Of a stretch of DNA of 43,178 bases, positions 1-6,916 are shown piece by piece. A model generated the notes under the pieces. That model was not told where the DNA came from. It did no database searches and worked only from the letters and a program-made list of their open reading frames with translations. This DNA is from Clostridia bacterium (GTDB lineage: Bacteria; Bacillota; Clostridia; Monoglobales; Monoglobaceae). The stretch spans positions 1 to 43,178 of the forward strand of contig CAAGHZ010000006.1 of assembly GCA_900769795.1 (NCBI GenBank), written 5' to 3'. The translations under genes were made by a program, and so were the position numbers. How positions within the stretch are numbered: position 1 is the stretch's first letter; each line of letters opens with the position of its first letter.

Positions 1-80
1 CTATGGCGCCATATTAAATTTAAGTGATAAAAGACGCAAATTTGCGTCTTTTATCACTTAAATTTAATATGGCGCCATAG
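1..80. repeat. Perfect 80-bp palindrome at the window edge
   Basis: Bases 1-40 are the exact reverse complement of bases 41-80, with no spacer at the centre (40/41). The right arm ends inside the first ten bases of the tRNA-Cys gene, so the left arm carries an inverted copy of the tRNA 5' end. The centre, AAAAGACGC followed by its complement, resembles a terminator hairpin. The arm reaches the window edge, so its true length is unknown. A fold-back artefact at a contig end is the simplest explanation. Confidence 0.95.
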
Positions 81-145
81 CCAAGTGGTAAGGCAGAGCT
101 CTGCAAAAGCTTTATTCCCCAGTTCAAATCTGGGTGGCGCCTCCA
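71..145 (+). tRNA. tRNA-Cys (anticodon GCA), CCA encoded
   Basis: A complete cloverleaf can be drawn. The acceptor stem GGCGCCA (71-77) pairs with TGGCGCC (135-141), followed by discriminator T and an encoded CCA (143-145). The D arm has GCC/GGC. The anticodon stem GAGCT/AGCTT closes a 7-base loop CTGCAAA containing GCA. The T arm is CCCAG-TTCAAAT-CTGGG. The gene stands alone and is followed at once by a terminator. Its first ten bases also belong to the 80-bp palindrome. Confidence 0.96.
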
Positions 146-146
146 G

Positions 147-185
147 AAAAAAGCATCAATCTTGATACAAGATTGGTGCTTTTTT
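147..185 (+). terminator. Rho-independent terminator of tRNA-Cys
   Basis: A 17-bp stem (147-163 with 169-185, one T/G wobble) encloses the loop GATAC. It starts one base after the tRNA CCA end and finishes in a run of six T. Confidence 0.9.
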
Positions 186-360
186 CAATGAAGCGTTCCT
201 GCGGAACATTAAGTTGCTTACGCTATTGAAGTTGCCTTCGGCAATGAAGTGTTGCGAAGCAACACTTTAAGAACGCTTTGCTTCATAAATCTGCAAAGCA
301 GATTTACTTAATAGCGGAGAAGCTGCTGCTTCTTATTTGCCGATAGGCAAATGCTTCATT
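186..360. repeat. Multi-hairpin intergenic repeat, copy 1
   Basis: This stretch is built from consecutive short hairpins: GTTCC/GGAAC (195-207), GTGTTGC/GCAACAC (249-265), AAATCTGC/GCAGATTT (287-305) and ATTTGCC/GGCAAAT (335-352). Its last 90 bases (271-360) align without gaps to 5131-5220; by hand I count 74 of 90 identical, with at least one compensatory T-A to C-G pair change. It lies directly after a terminator, as copies 2 and 3 do. No open frame is supported here. Confidence 0.75.
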
Positions 361-387
361 TACATTTTCGTATTTTTATGTTATACT
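359..387 (+). promoter_or_regulatory. Sigma-A-type promoter of the four-helix-bundle gene
   Basis: A -35 box TTTACA (359-364) is separated by 17 bp from a -10 box TATACT (382-387), 24 bp before the ATG at 412. The spacing is ideal and each box differs from consensus by one base. Confidence 0.7.
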
Positions 388-411
388 TAATAAAAAAGGT
401 AGGTGATTCAA

Positions 412-768
412 ATGCGTGAAGATAAATTATCCATTCAATCTATGGACTTTGCAGTAGAAATCATATATCTTGTTAAAGAATTAAAATCAAAAAAAGAAAG
501 CATTATTTCAAATCAAATCGGAAGAAGCGGAACATCAATCGGTGCCAATATCCGAGAAGCTCACTATGCTCACGGTACAGCGGATTTTATAGCAAAACTT
601 AAAATTGCGTTGAAAGAATCAAACGAAACCGGCTATTGGCTTGAATTGCTTTTTAAAACGGGTTACATAGAAGAAAACACTTATAAATCATTGGATTCTA
701 AATGCACAAGTATCAGAGTGATGCTTATCTCGTCTATTAACACTACCCGAAAAAACACAGATAAGTAA
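412..768 (+). CDS. Four-helix-bundle protein, S23/IVS family
   Basis: This 118-residue protein matches the family first seen in 23S rRNA intervening sequences (S23) and in diversity-generating-retroelement Avd proteins. Diagnostic text is QIGRSGTSIGANIREA (about residues 41-56), followed by an amphipathic helix with ALKESNETGYWLELL. Family members form homopentamers or barrels, and their cellular role is mostly unknown. I chose ATG 412 over the in-frame GTG at 403 because AAAGGTAGG (396-404) is then a correctly spaced ribosome site. It is monocistronic with its own promoter. No reverse transcriptase or rRNA lies nearby, so neither a DGR nor an rRNA insertion is indicated. Confidence 0.85.
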   Translation: MREDKLSIQSMDFAVEIIYLVKELKSKKESIISNQIGRSGTSIGANIREAHYAHGTADFIAKLKIALKESNETGYWLELLFKTGYIEENTYKSLDSKCTSIRVMLISSINTTRKNTDK

Positions 769-901
769 ATGTATAATATAACTTTTCTGAACAAAAATGC
801 ATTGAAAAAATTTTTGTGGTGAAGCCGCGGTACAAATAATGAAATTTACTTTGAAATGTGATACAATAAATTTAGTAGGGCTAAAAATGGTACAACATAT
901 A

Positions 902-910
902 TGTTATAAT
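902..910 (+). promoter_or_regulatory. Extended -10 promoter of the 928 gene set
   Basis: TGTTATAAT (902-910) is a perfect TATAAT with the TGn extension, 18 bp before the ATG at 928. No good -35 box lies upstream, as is usual for extended -10 promoters. Confidence 0.55.
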
Positions 911-927
911 TAAATTGGAGTTGTCTT

Positions 928-1272
928 ATGAACAAGAAAAAACAGTTGATTTTATTAGTACTTAAAATGTTAGAAACAGAAAGCGATGCTATTCATCCAA
1001 TAACTCAAACAGACATAGCAAGAACAATTTCTTCAGTTTATCCGTGCGACAGAAAAACCGTGGGAAGAAATATTAAATATCTTGCAGAAATCGGTTATCC
1101 GATTGTTAAAACAACAAAAGGATTTTATATGGATAAAAAAGCATTCGGATTAGACGAAATAGAATTTGTTGTAAATGCTATTATGAAAGCTGATGAAAAA
1201 AGCATCGAAGAAAAAGTAACACTTGCAAATAAAATCAAAGATGTGTTTTGTAGTAAATACTCCAATAAATAA
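928..1272 (+). CDS. Small HTH protein resembling the N-terminus of WYL/DeoR-type regulators
   Basis: This is a 114-residue protein. Residues about 1-65 read as a winged helix-turn-helix of the kind that opens WYL-domain regulators: TQTDIARTISSVYPCDRKTV, then NIKYLAEIGYPI and a wing (KGFYMD). Residues 70-110 form a charged helical tail (IEFVVNAIMKADEKSIEEKV) like the linker that normally precedes a WYL domain, but the protein stops there. It starts a tight gene set (gaps of 15, 17 and 13 bp to the next genes). It probably regulates its own operon; the missing ligand-sensing domain may be supplied by a partner. The HTH call is good and the role is inferred. Confidence 0.7.
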   Translation: MNKKKQLILLVLKMLETESDAIHPITQTDIARTISSVYPCDRKTVGRNIKYLAEIGYPIVKTTKGFYMDKKAFGLDEIEFVVNAIMKADEKSIEEKVTLANKIKDVFCSKYSNK

Positions 1273-1287
1273 TTAAGGAGTTTTTCT

Positions 1288-2037
1288 ATGAATGACATAG
1301 TTGCGCTATTTGATGAAAACAAAATAAAAAGAATTGAGTTTTATCGTTCCGAGATGTTCGGAAATGATAATGAAGAAATATGGTGCGAAATAGACCTTTT
1401 AGGAACGGACTCACATAAAATGACGTTGTACAGAAAAGGTTATACTGTCACAAGTAATGAAGATAGACTTGACGAAACTGCATTGTCTTGTTTGCTAAAT
1501 GGACGAGAGTTTACATTTAGAACTTCATTGTTTAAAGAAACGAAAACAAAGGTTTGTGACACAATGCTTTCCCACCTTCAAGTCCGCAGACTTATTCAAT
1601 CTGTATCTATTAGTATTGATGTAATGCAAAGTCTAAAAGAATTTTATTCTCCAATGAAGCCATCGCAGTATTATCCTGAAAGAAAAGTGAAATGTCATAC
1701 TGATAAAAACAAAGTGAGACTAGAATTTACAAATGGGACAACTAAATTGATAGAGATGCACTTAGATTCGGAAGCACGAATGTGTTGGTCGGAAGGCTTA
1801 AAAATCATTCCTCAGCTATATAGAGGGTTTATAGGACCATATGCAATAAAAAAGATTTCAAAGAAACATTTAAGAAATACAGAACTAAAAGAATTTAATT
1901 TTATGTGTGAATGTACGTTGTACACAGAAAAAGATATAGAATTTCTTTTAGAGCACCTATTTCGTGATGAGCAAGGTTATGCTTATTATGCAACCCCTCA
2001 AGGTTTGGCGTTCTTCAAACTTTATGGTGTAAAATAG
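1288..2037 (+). CDS. Uncharacterised protein (249 aa)
   Basis: I do not recognise this family. The protein is 249 residues, soluble, with no signal peptide or membrane segment. The N-terminal half reads as alternating beta strands (IKRIEFYRSEMFG, EEIWCEIDLLG, HKMTLYRKGYTV). A helix-rich centre follows (MLSHLQVRRLIQSVSISIDVMQ). The C-terminal third has strands and a helix ending TEKDIEFLLEHLFRDEQGY. AAGGAG (1274-1279) gives a good site for ATG 1288. It follows the HTH gene by 15 bp and is probably cotranscribed, so it may be the sensing or effector partner of that truncated regulator. That partnership is inference only. Confidence 0.6.
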   Translation: MNDIVALFDENKIKRIEFYRSEMFGNDNEEIWCEIDLLGTDSHKMTLYRKGYTVTSNEDRLDETALSCLLNGREFTFRTSLFKETKTKVCDTMLSHLQVRRLIQSVSISIDVMQSLKEFYSPMKPSQYYPERKVKCHTDKNKVRLEFTNGTTKLIEMHLDSEARMCWSEGLKIIPQLYRGFIGPYAIKKISKKHLRNTELKEFNFMCECTLYTEKDIEFLLEHLFRDEQGYAYYATPQGLAFFKLYGVK

Positions 2038-2054
2038 AAAAAGGATGGATTGAT

Positions 2055-2375
2055 ATGTCAAAAACAGGATTTAGCAGAAAATCTTCTGTATATTCCTATG
2101 TTCATTTTGATAACAATGGCATACAAAAAGGATGTAGCAAAATAACATCTGTGTCAGGTGATTTATTCCACTATGACGAGAACAATGTCAAAATAGGATA
2201 TAGTCACCCTGCAATCTTTGGAGGATATGTACATTATGATAATGAAGGTCGCCAAACCGGAAGAAGTGATATAGCTCCAGGCGGCGGGTATTTCCACTAT
2301 GATGCCAATGGCAACCAAAGTGGATACAGTGTGCCTGCTCCATTAGATGGATTTGTGCATTTTGACACTGATTAA
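2055..2375 (+). CDS. Small protein of tandem 21-residue aromatic repeats
   Basis: The 106-residue protein is almost entirely four tandem repeats of 22, 21, 21 and 21 residues. Each opens with [V/F]H[F/Y]D, then an Asn/Gly turn, then a G[Y/C/R]S element and a Pro/Gly-rich stretch ending GGY. The period suggests one beta-hairpin per repeat. It has no signal peptide. It sits 17 bp after the previous gene and 13 bp before the next in the same set. I do not know the family. It superficially resembles WG- or YD-type repeats, but the spacing is its own. The repeat unit is certain and any function is not. Confidence 0.65.
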   Translation: MSKTGFSRKSSVYSYVHFDNNGIQKGCSKITSVSGDLFHYDENNVKIGYSHPAIFGGYVHYDNEGRQTGRSDIAPGGGYFHYDANGNQSGYSVPAPLDGFVHFDTD

Positions 2376-2388
2376 CGAGGTAACAAAG

Positions 2389-3429
2389 ATGAGTAAACTT
2401 ACGAAAGAGGAAAAGGCTTTTGCAACCATTGTTGCTAGAAAAATTGCGAACGAATTAAAAAAAGACGAAGAAAATATTAAGGAAACTAATTATACACTAA
2501 AAGAAATTGAATCAATTTTTTTTGATGTTACATTGGAAAATGATGCAATTGATTTGGTAAAGACTTTTGATTTTACAGAAATGATAAAAGCATCTACAGC
2601 ATACAACGAATTAAGAAAAGTTTGGCCAAATGATATACTAGAATCTTTCTTGCTCGAAGATGAAAAATTGAATAGTAAGGCAATAAAAAAATTTTTACTT
2701 GCGTCTAACAAAAAGGTTGAAAAAATATGTGAAAAAACAGAAAAACTAACTAGGGTTTTGTCTTATACTTTTGAAGATTGGACGCGTATCGTTTTGTTGT
2801 CGAATTTTGATTTGGTATATAAACGTATTATAGATATTAGAAACGTAACGCAAAGTTCACCGTTGTGTTGGAGTAAGGATATTGATGCTTTAATTAAATC
2901 CACGGAAGGTGATTTTGAAATTTATTTATTTAGATTATCTTTAATATATAAAAATTTTAATTGGCTGTGGATATATTTTCTCCCGATTATAACAAGGCAA
3001 GATTTTTCTGTAATTCATAGAAATTTTTGTGAAGCAAAAAGTGTACCATTTATACAAGAATTTGATGTTAAAGATTTGATTAGCATATGTTCGCATTCGG
3101 ATTTTGACAATTATGTATATAGAGCTTGTAAAATATCCGAACAAATTAAGAATAAAGAACGGTTTGACAACTGGTTTAAAAGCGAAGGACAAAAAAAATA
3201 TGGCGGATACTATAATTTAATTATTTATGATTATGAACGGATAGGCGATGTCTTTTTATCTTACGAAGCTTACTTGATTGAAAAGGAAAAAGAATATATA
3301 AAAAAAGAAAAAGAGAAATCTATTAGAGCAGGACGGTATCATTCAATGAAATTTGATAACTTTTGCATCGGCAATTGTTCGATTTGCAACAGAACAGAAG
3401 ATTGCCCGATGGAAAAGAGAAACAAATAA
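2389..3429 (+). CDS. Uncharacterised helical protein with C-terminal Cys cluster
   Basis: This 346-residue protein is of unknown family, highly charged and Lys-rich with long predicted helices. The C-terminus carries C-x3-C-x2-C-x5-C (residues about 325-339, FCIGNCSICNRTEDCP), a likely zinc site, preceded by a Lys/Glu-rich helix. ATG 2389 is preferred to an upstream in-frame start at 2347, which would overlap the repeat gene, because GAGG (2377-2380) is well placed for it. It is the last gene of the set; a small hairpin (AGTTCA/TGAACT, about 3463-3477) and then the terminator at 3537 follow. A nucleic-acid or host-factor role is possible but unsupported. Confidence 0.55.
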   Translation: MSKLTKEEKAFATIVARKIANELKKDEENIKETNYTLKEIESIFFDVTLENDAIDLVKTFDFTEMIKASTAYNELRKVWPNDILESFLLEDEKLNSKAIKKFLLASNKKVEKICEKTEKLTRVLSYTFEDWTRIVLLSNFDLVYKRIIDIRNVTQSSPLCWSKDIDALIKSTEGDFEIYLFRLSLIYKNFNWLWIYFLPIITRQDFSVIHRNFCEAKSVPFIQEFDVKDLISICSHSDFDNYVYRACKISEQIKNKERFDNWFKSEGQKKYGGYYNLIIYDYERIGDVFLSYEAYLIEKEKEYIKKEKEKSIRAGRYHSMKFDNFCIGNCSICNRTEDCPMEKRNK

Positions 3430-3536
3430 ATGTATTATCCGTATTACTTATTCAAAAAGAAAAGTTCACTATGAACTAATCTTTTGCAAAAATGCACCGC
3501 TTTTTCAGTCGTATTAAAATTAACAGTTAGTGCCAG

Positions 3537-3576
3537 AAAAAAAGACAGATTTCGATAAAGAAATCTGTCTTTTTTT
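3537..3576 (+). terminator. Rho-independent terminator
   Basis: A perfect 17-bp stem (3537-3553 with 3560-3576) encloses loop GATAAA, with seven A on the left arm and seven T on the right. It could work in either direction. It ends the 928-3429 set. Confidence 0.9.
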
Positions 3577-3690
3577 CAGCTAAATGTGCTTCGCACGCTT
3601 ATGGCGAATTTAATTTAGCTACTCCAAAGGAGTTATTTAGCTATTGCGAAGCAATAATTTCGCTTTGCAACTTGTTGCAAAATTTAGCTA
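3577..3690. repeat. Multi-hairpin intergenic repeat, copy 2 (divergent)
   Basis: Short hairpins GTGC/GCAC (3586-3596), ACTCC/GGAGT (3621-3633) and TATTGC/GCAATA (3642-3656) are punctuated by the word TTTAGCT (3614, 3636, 3683). An inverted copy AGCTAAA at 3578 can close the whole element. The word-plus-hairpin design matches copies 1, 3 and 4 although the sequence differs. Together with the terminator it accounts for most of the gene-free stretch 3430-3812. Confidence 0.6.
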
Positions 3691-3776
3691 AAAAGTTTGA
3701 CATCTAAAATGTTCACTGATTCTATATAAAATTTATGCGAAATCGTATGTATGGCACGCTATGACACTCTTTTTCG

Positions 3777-3785
3777 TGTTAAAAT
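3777..3785 (+). promoter_or_regulatory. Possible extended -10 promoter for 3813
   Basis: TGTTAAAAT (3777-3785) is an extended -10-like element 27 bp before the ATG at 3813. A second candidate is a perfect TTGACA at 3697-3702, but its nearest -10-like sequence (TATATA, 3723-3728) is 20 bp away. Confidence 0.35.
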
Positions 3786-3812
3786 AAAAAACACAAAAAG
3801 GAGAAATGAATT

Positions 3813-4538
3813 ATGTCAAAAGAAAATCAAAACAAAAAGCATGACGGACAAAACAGATGTAGGAGATGCGACAGACCGCTTAGTGACCCAAATGATATTT
3901 ACGGCTGGCGCTGTGCCGAGATTGTAGGACTTGGGGGAGGTGAACAGTTAGATATTCTTGACGATGGAGAATTGTTATTATATAATGATTATATCAACCT
4001 ACACTCTCTACATACAAAAAGTGAGCCAAGAGGAAGCTTTACAACAAAAGGAAAGAATTATAAAAATAGTTTTGTAAGAGAAGAGAAACCAGAAACAAAA
4101 AAGACAATCTATCATGTAATTACAGATGTAACAACATTAGGAAAAACTTTTCAGGTTGAGTATGAAATTGATAATGGAATTATAAGGTTTCCGTTTGAGA
4201 ATAATGATGATTATTGGTCAATTATGTGGCGAGGTGGTGGAAAAACTTTGGCAAAAGCCATTTGTGATGCCAGCAGGGAATTGTCGTCGGATAATTTGTC
4301 AGGACGGAGCGTAGATGGAGTCAATGCGGAGCTTCAATTGCATTGGGCGGCGTATAAAACCGGGATTAAGAAAGAGAATGCCAAAATTGCTGATATTGGC
4401 GGTCTTGATCAAGAAAAAGATGATTATGATAGCAATGCGTGGTTATTTGAAGGGATTCAACTTGCGGAGGATATTGTTAATCCAAAAGCAACCGATGTGA
4501 TTGAAGCAGTGAAAGAAATATGGAGGTATTATAAATGA
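3813..4538 (+). CDS. Protein with N-terminal zinc-finger-like motif, unknown function
   Basis: The protein has 241 residues. After a basic start (MSKENQNKKHDGQNR) it has CRRCDRPLSDPNDIYGWRC, resembling the C-x2-C-x-R-x-L-x-D-P ... G ... C motif of DUF6011-type zinc fingers. The middle (about 90-130) is beta-rich. The C-terminal third is helical with LHWAAYKTGIKKENAKI and a NAWLFEGIQLAEDI segment. There is no signal peptide. Its last codons overlap the start of the lipoprotein gene (ATGA), so the two are coupled in translation. A toxin/immunity-like pair is one reading, but no catalytic motif identifies a toxin. The site AAAAGGAG lies about 10 bp before ATG. Confidence 0.55.
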   Translation: MSKENQNKKHDGQNRCRRCDRPLSDPNDIYGWRCAEIVGLGGGEQLDILDDGELLLYNDYINLHSLHTKSEPRGSFTTKGKNYKNSFVREEKPETKKTIYHVITDVTTLGKTFQVEYEIDNGIIRFPFENNDDYWSIMWRGGGKTLAKAICDASRELSSDNLSGRSVDGVNAELQLHWAAYKTGIKKENAKIADIGGLDQEKDDYDSNAWLFEGIQLAEDIVNPKATDVIEAVKEIWRYYK

Positions 4539-5035
4539 TGAAAAAACTTTTGTTAATCACAATATTGTTTTTTTCACTTTCGGGGTGCTCGGGACAGTAC
4601 GAGGGTTGGAAGGAAATTGAACTACAAGATTATGGAAGCATTAAGATTCCCGAAGGATGGGTGTGCCATATTCAGGATAATGAAATATATTTTGTTGACG
4701 AGGGAGTAACCGAGTTTTCAGAGGAAAATGTGCATCTTGGGGGCTATATTAGTGGTGCGAATAATTCACATACTTCATCTGAAGTGTTTCCTGAAATTGA
4801 AAAAGTCGAAAGTACGAAAGGAGAGGTTTATTCAAATAGTGCCTATAGAGGAATAAAAAAATATTATATACAAGGAGAATGGCGCGAAAAGGGACATATA
4901 GAAATTTATGTTTCAAGACAGGATGAGAAAATATATATGATTGCTTGGGATGATACGGTGTCTTATGATGATTTGGAGAAAATAGCAAAGTCCTTTACCG
5001 AAGAAAGCTCTGAGGAAATTAAAGGGAATAAATGA
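4535..5035 (+). CDS. Putative lipoprotein
   Basis: This 166-residue protein has a classic lipoprotein signal: MMKKLLLITILFFSLSGC, with lipobox LSGC giving a lipidated Cys at residue 18. The mature part is beta-rich (WKEIELQDYGSIKIPEGW) and resembles small PsbP/Spo-type surface lipoproteins without a clear match. The start overlaps the stop of the upstream gene by ATGA, and GGAGG (4521-4525) serves it. A second ATG at 4538 is equally possible. Coupling suggests the two products act together; a membrane-anchored immunity or partner role is inferred. The terminator at 5075 follows. Confidence 0.7.
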   Translation: MMKKLLLITILFFSLSGCSGQYEGWKEIELQDYGSIKIPEGWVCHIQDNEIYFVDEGVTEFSEENVHLGGYISGANNSHTSSEVFPEIEKVESTKGEVYSNSAYRGIKKYYIQGEWREKGHIEIYVSRQDEKIYMIAWDDTVSYDDLEKIAKSFTEESSEEIKGNK

Positions 5036-5074
5036 AAATAAAACATGTCATCTAAACCATTCGGATCTTTCATA

Positions 5075-5102
5075 AAAAAAGACATCTTCGGATGTCTTTT
5101 TT
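5075..5102 (+). terminator. Rho-independent terminator with TTCG tetraloop
   Basis: A 12-bp perfect stem (5075-5086 with 5091-5102) is closed by the very stable C(TTCG)G loop, with six A and six T at the base. It terminates the lipoprotein gene. Confidence 0.9.
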
Positions 5103-5222
5103 CAATGAAGTGTGACTACGGCGCATTTTGGAACGCTTTGCTTTATAAATTCGCAAAGCGGAGTTACTTCATAGCGGCAAAGCCGATGTTTCATATTTGC
5201 CTTTTGGCAAATGCATCATTAA
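5103..5222. repeat. Multi-hairpin intergenic repeat, copy 3
   Basis: Bases 5131-5220 align gap-free with 271-360 (copy 1). The shared hairpin ATTTGCC/GGCAAAT (5195-5212) differs only in its loop. The AAATTCGC/GCGGAGTT hairpin keeps pairing through compensatory or wobble changes relative to copy 1. It begins immediately after a terminator T-run with the same word, CAATGAAG. A short open frame across this region is treated as spurious. Confidence 0.75.
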
Positions 5223-5295
5223 AATAAATGATATCTAAAGCGCTTTGTTTTTTCAAAAAGATACAAAGATTAACTTTCTTTTAACTTTAGACTTT

Positions 5296-5485
5296 TATAA
5301 TAGTAGTCGGTGAAACGCTTTGCGTTTAAAGTTTGCGATATATCGCAAAATCCTATGAAAGCAAGGCTTTCATAAACCGACACTATTGCAATCATGCGTG
5401 TCTTTCAAGCATTTGTGCTTGAAAGTTGCGGAGTAAGTTCCGCCTAAAACGGCATTTTGCCGTTTCCGCGACAATGATTATAATA
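5296..5485. repeat. Two nested multi-branch hairpin elements, copy 4
   Basis: The first unit has outer arms AATAGTAGTCGGT (5299-5311) and ACCGACACTATT (5376-5387). These enclose three perfect hairpins: AAACGC/GCGTTT (5313-5327), an 18-bp palindrome (5332-5349) and TATGAAAGC/GCTTTCATA (5354-5374). The second unit (about 5384-5485) has weaker outer arms around CTTTCAAGCA/TGCTTGAAAG (5402-5425), GCGGA/TCCGC and AAACGGCA/TGCCGTTT. With copy 3 it fills the gene-free stretch 5036-5540. Confidence 0.7.
5457..5484 (+). promoter_or_regulatory. Probable promoter of the polyphosphate/CotH operon
   Basis: TTGCCG (5457-5462) and a perfect TATAAT (5479-5484) are 16 bp apart, 57 bp before the VTC start codon. 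The -35 box lies within the last hairpin of the repeat element. Confidence 0.5.
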
Positions 5486-5540
5486 AACTTAAAATCAGGA
5501 AAACATTTTGAATTTGATATGGCCCGGGAGGTGAAACATA

Positions 5541-6206
5541 ATGAAATTCAGACATGAATACAAGCATCAAATAAATCTTGCAGATATTTACGGCTTAAGA
5601 ACAAGACTCTCATCTGTTGTAAAACACGATGCAAATTGTGATGCAGACGGAACATATTTTGTCAAAAGTTTGTATTTTGATAATTATATGGACAAGGCTC
5701 TTTGTGAAAAGATTGACGGAGTGAATAAGCGAGAGAAATTCCGTATCAGGTACTACGGAACGGACACATCCTTTATTCGTTTAGAAAAGAAAAGCAAAAT
5801 AAATGGTTTGTGTAACAAAGTAACCTGTAAAATTACCGCAGAAGAATGTCAAAAGATTATTGATGGTGATATTGAATTTATGATGGATAGTAAGCACGAG
5901 TTGATGCGAGAATTATACTCCAAGATGAAATATCAGCTTCTTCGCCCGAAATGTATTGTGGCATACACCCGCGAAAGTTTTGTATATGCTCCCGGTAATG
6001 TCAGGATAACGCTTGATATGAATATCTGCGGCAGTAACAATGTAAAGGAATTTCTAAATCCGAAGTTGCCTTTCTTGCAGACTTATCATGACGGGATTTT
6101 AGAAGTGAAGTGGGATGAATACCTTCCGCAGATTATCAGGGACTTAGTTCAGGTTAAATCAAGAAGAAGTGCCGCCTTCTCAAAATATGCGGCAATAAGA
6201 ATATAA
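5541..6206 (+). CDS. VTC-domain polyphosphate polymerase family protein
   Basis: The 221-residue protein is a stand-alone VTC catalytic domain, which in yeast Vtc4 makes inorganic polyphosphate from ATP inside a triphosphate-tunnel fold. Expected tunnel residues are present: FRHEYKH at the start, KFRIRYYG with paired Arg, IRLEKKSK, a late Arg in VAYTRESF, an Asp in ITLDMNI, and Glu/Lys in GILEVKWDEYLP. The start has an excellent site (GGGAGGTG). DUF4956 follows after 26 bp. VTC next to DUF4956 and CotH is a recurrent pairing in Clostridia and other bacteria, though the joint function is not established. Product polymer and cofactor remain inference. Confidence 0.88.
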   Translation: MKFRHEYKHQINLADIYGLRTRLSSVVKHDANCDADGTYFVKSLYFDNYMDKALCEKIDGVNKREKFRIRYYGTDTSFIRLEKKSKINGLCNKVTCKITAEECQKIIDGDIEFMMDSKHELMRELYSKMKYQLLRPKCIVAYTRESFVYAPGNVRITLDMNICGSNNVKEFLNPKLPFLQTYHDGILEVKWDEYLPQIIRDLVQVKSRRSAAFSKYAAIRI

Positions 6207-6232
6207 AAAACTAATGGAAGGAAGTAAAAATT

Positions 6233-6904
6233 ATGACTTTTTCAGATGTATTTAAATCAAGTTTTTTATCAAACATTAATGCTTTTTCAACCCTTGATGT
6301 GCTTTTAGCACTCGGACTTGCCTTTGTAATAGGACTTTTTATCTTTTTAATCTACAAAAAGACCTATCAAGGTGTTATGTATTCCGATTCATTCGGTGTA
6401 TCCTTAATTGCAATGGCGATGATTACAAGCCTTGTAATCATCGCGGTGACATCAAATGTTGTATTGTCACTCGGTATGGTTGGTGCTCTTTCTATCGTTC
6501 GTTTCAGAACGGCAATTAAAGAGCCTATGGATATAGCGTTTTTGTTCTGGGCAATAGCAGTTGGTATTGTTCTCGGTGCAGGACTTATTCCTCTTGCGAT
6601 TATCGGTTCTGTAATTATTGGCGTTATTATCGTTGTTTTTTCAACAAGAAAAATTGGCGATACTCCATATATCCTTGTTGTAAGCTGTGAAGATGAAGAA
6701 ACTGAAAATGCAGCATACGAACTTATTAAGGCAGAAGCTAAGAAAAGCCTTTTAAAATCAAAAGCAGTAAACAAATTAGGTGTTGAACTTACTTATGAAG
6801 TGCGAATCAAAGACGATAGCACAGGCTTTGTAAATAAAATATCAGCAGTTGATGGTGTTACAAACGCAGTTTTAGTTTCCTATAACGGCGAGTATATGTC
6901 GTAG
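6233..6904 (+). CDS. DUF4956 integral membrane protein
   Basis: The 223-residue protein has three or four membrane segments in the first 140 residues (about 22-42, 54-80, 95-120, 122-137). The conserved loop MVGALSIVRFRTAIKEPMDIAFLFWAI lies between them, and a soluble ferredoxin-like C-terminal domain (about 145-223) follows. This is the DUF4956 architecture. The family almost always sits beside VTC polymerases, as here, and may channel or anchor the polymer machinery in the membrane; that role is unproven. The ribosome site GGAAGGAAG precedes ATG 6233. Confidence 0.88.
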   Translation: MTFSDVFKSSFLSNINAFSTLDVLLALGLAFVIGLFIFLIYKKTYQGVMYSDSFGVSLIAMAMITSLVIIAVTSNVVLSLGMVGALSIVRFRTAIKEPMDIAFLFWAIAVGIVLGAGLIPLAIIGSVIIGVIIVVFSTRKIGDTPYILVVSCEDEETENAAYELIKAEAKKSLLKSKAVNKLGVELTYEVRIKDDSTGFVNKISAVDGVTNAVLVSYNGEYMS

Positions 6905-6916
6905 TGTGTAATTTCC

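Noticed and set aside
412..768. Avd component of a diversity-generating retroelement
   Set aside because: There is no reverse transcriptase, template repeat or variable repeat nearby.
143..3543. Direct repeat CCAGAAAAAA after the tRNA-Cys end and again near 3533, suggesting a tRNA-integrated island
   Set aside because: Only about ten low-complexity bases match, no further tRNA 3' sequence is repeated, and no integrase is present.
5045..5227. 60-codon open frame after the lipoprotein gene
   Set aside because: It runs through the terminator and repeat copy 3, with no ribosome site. Its composition is that of the hairpin repeat.
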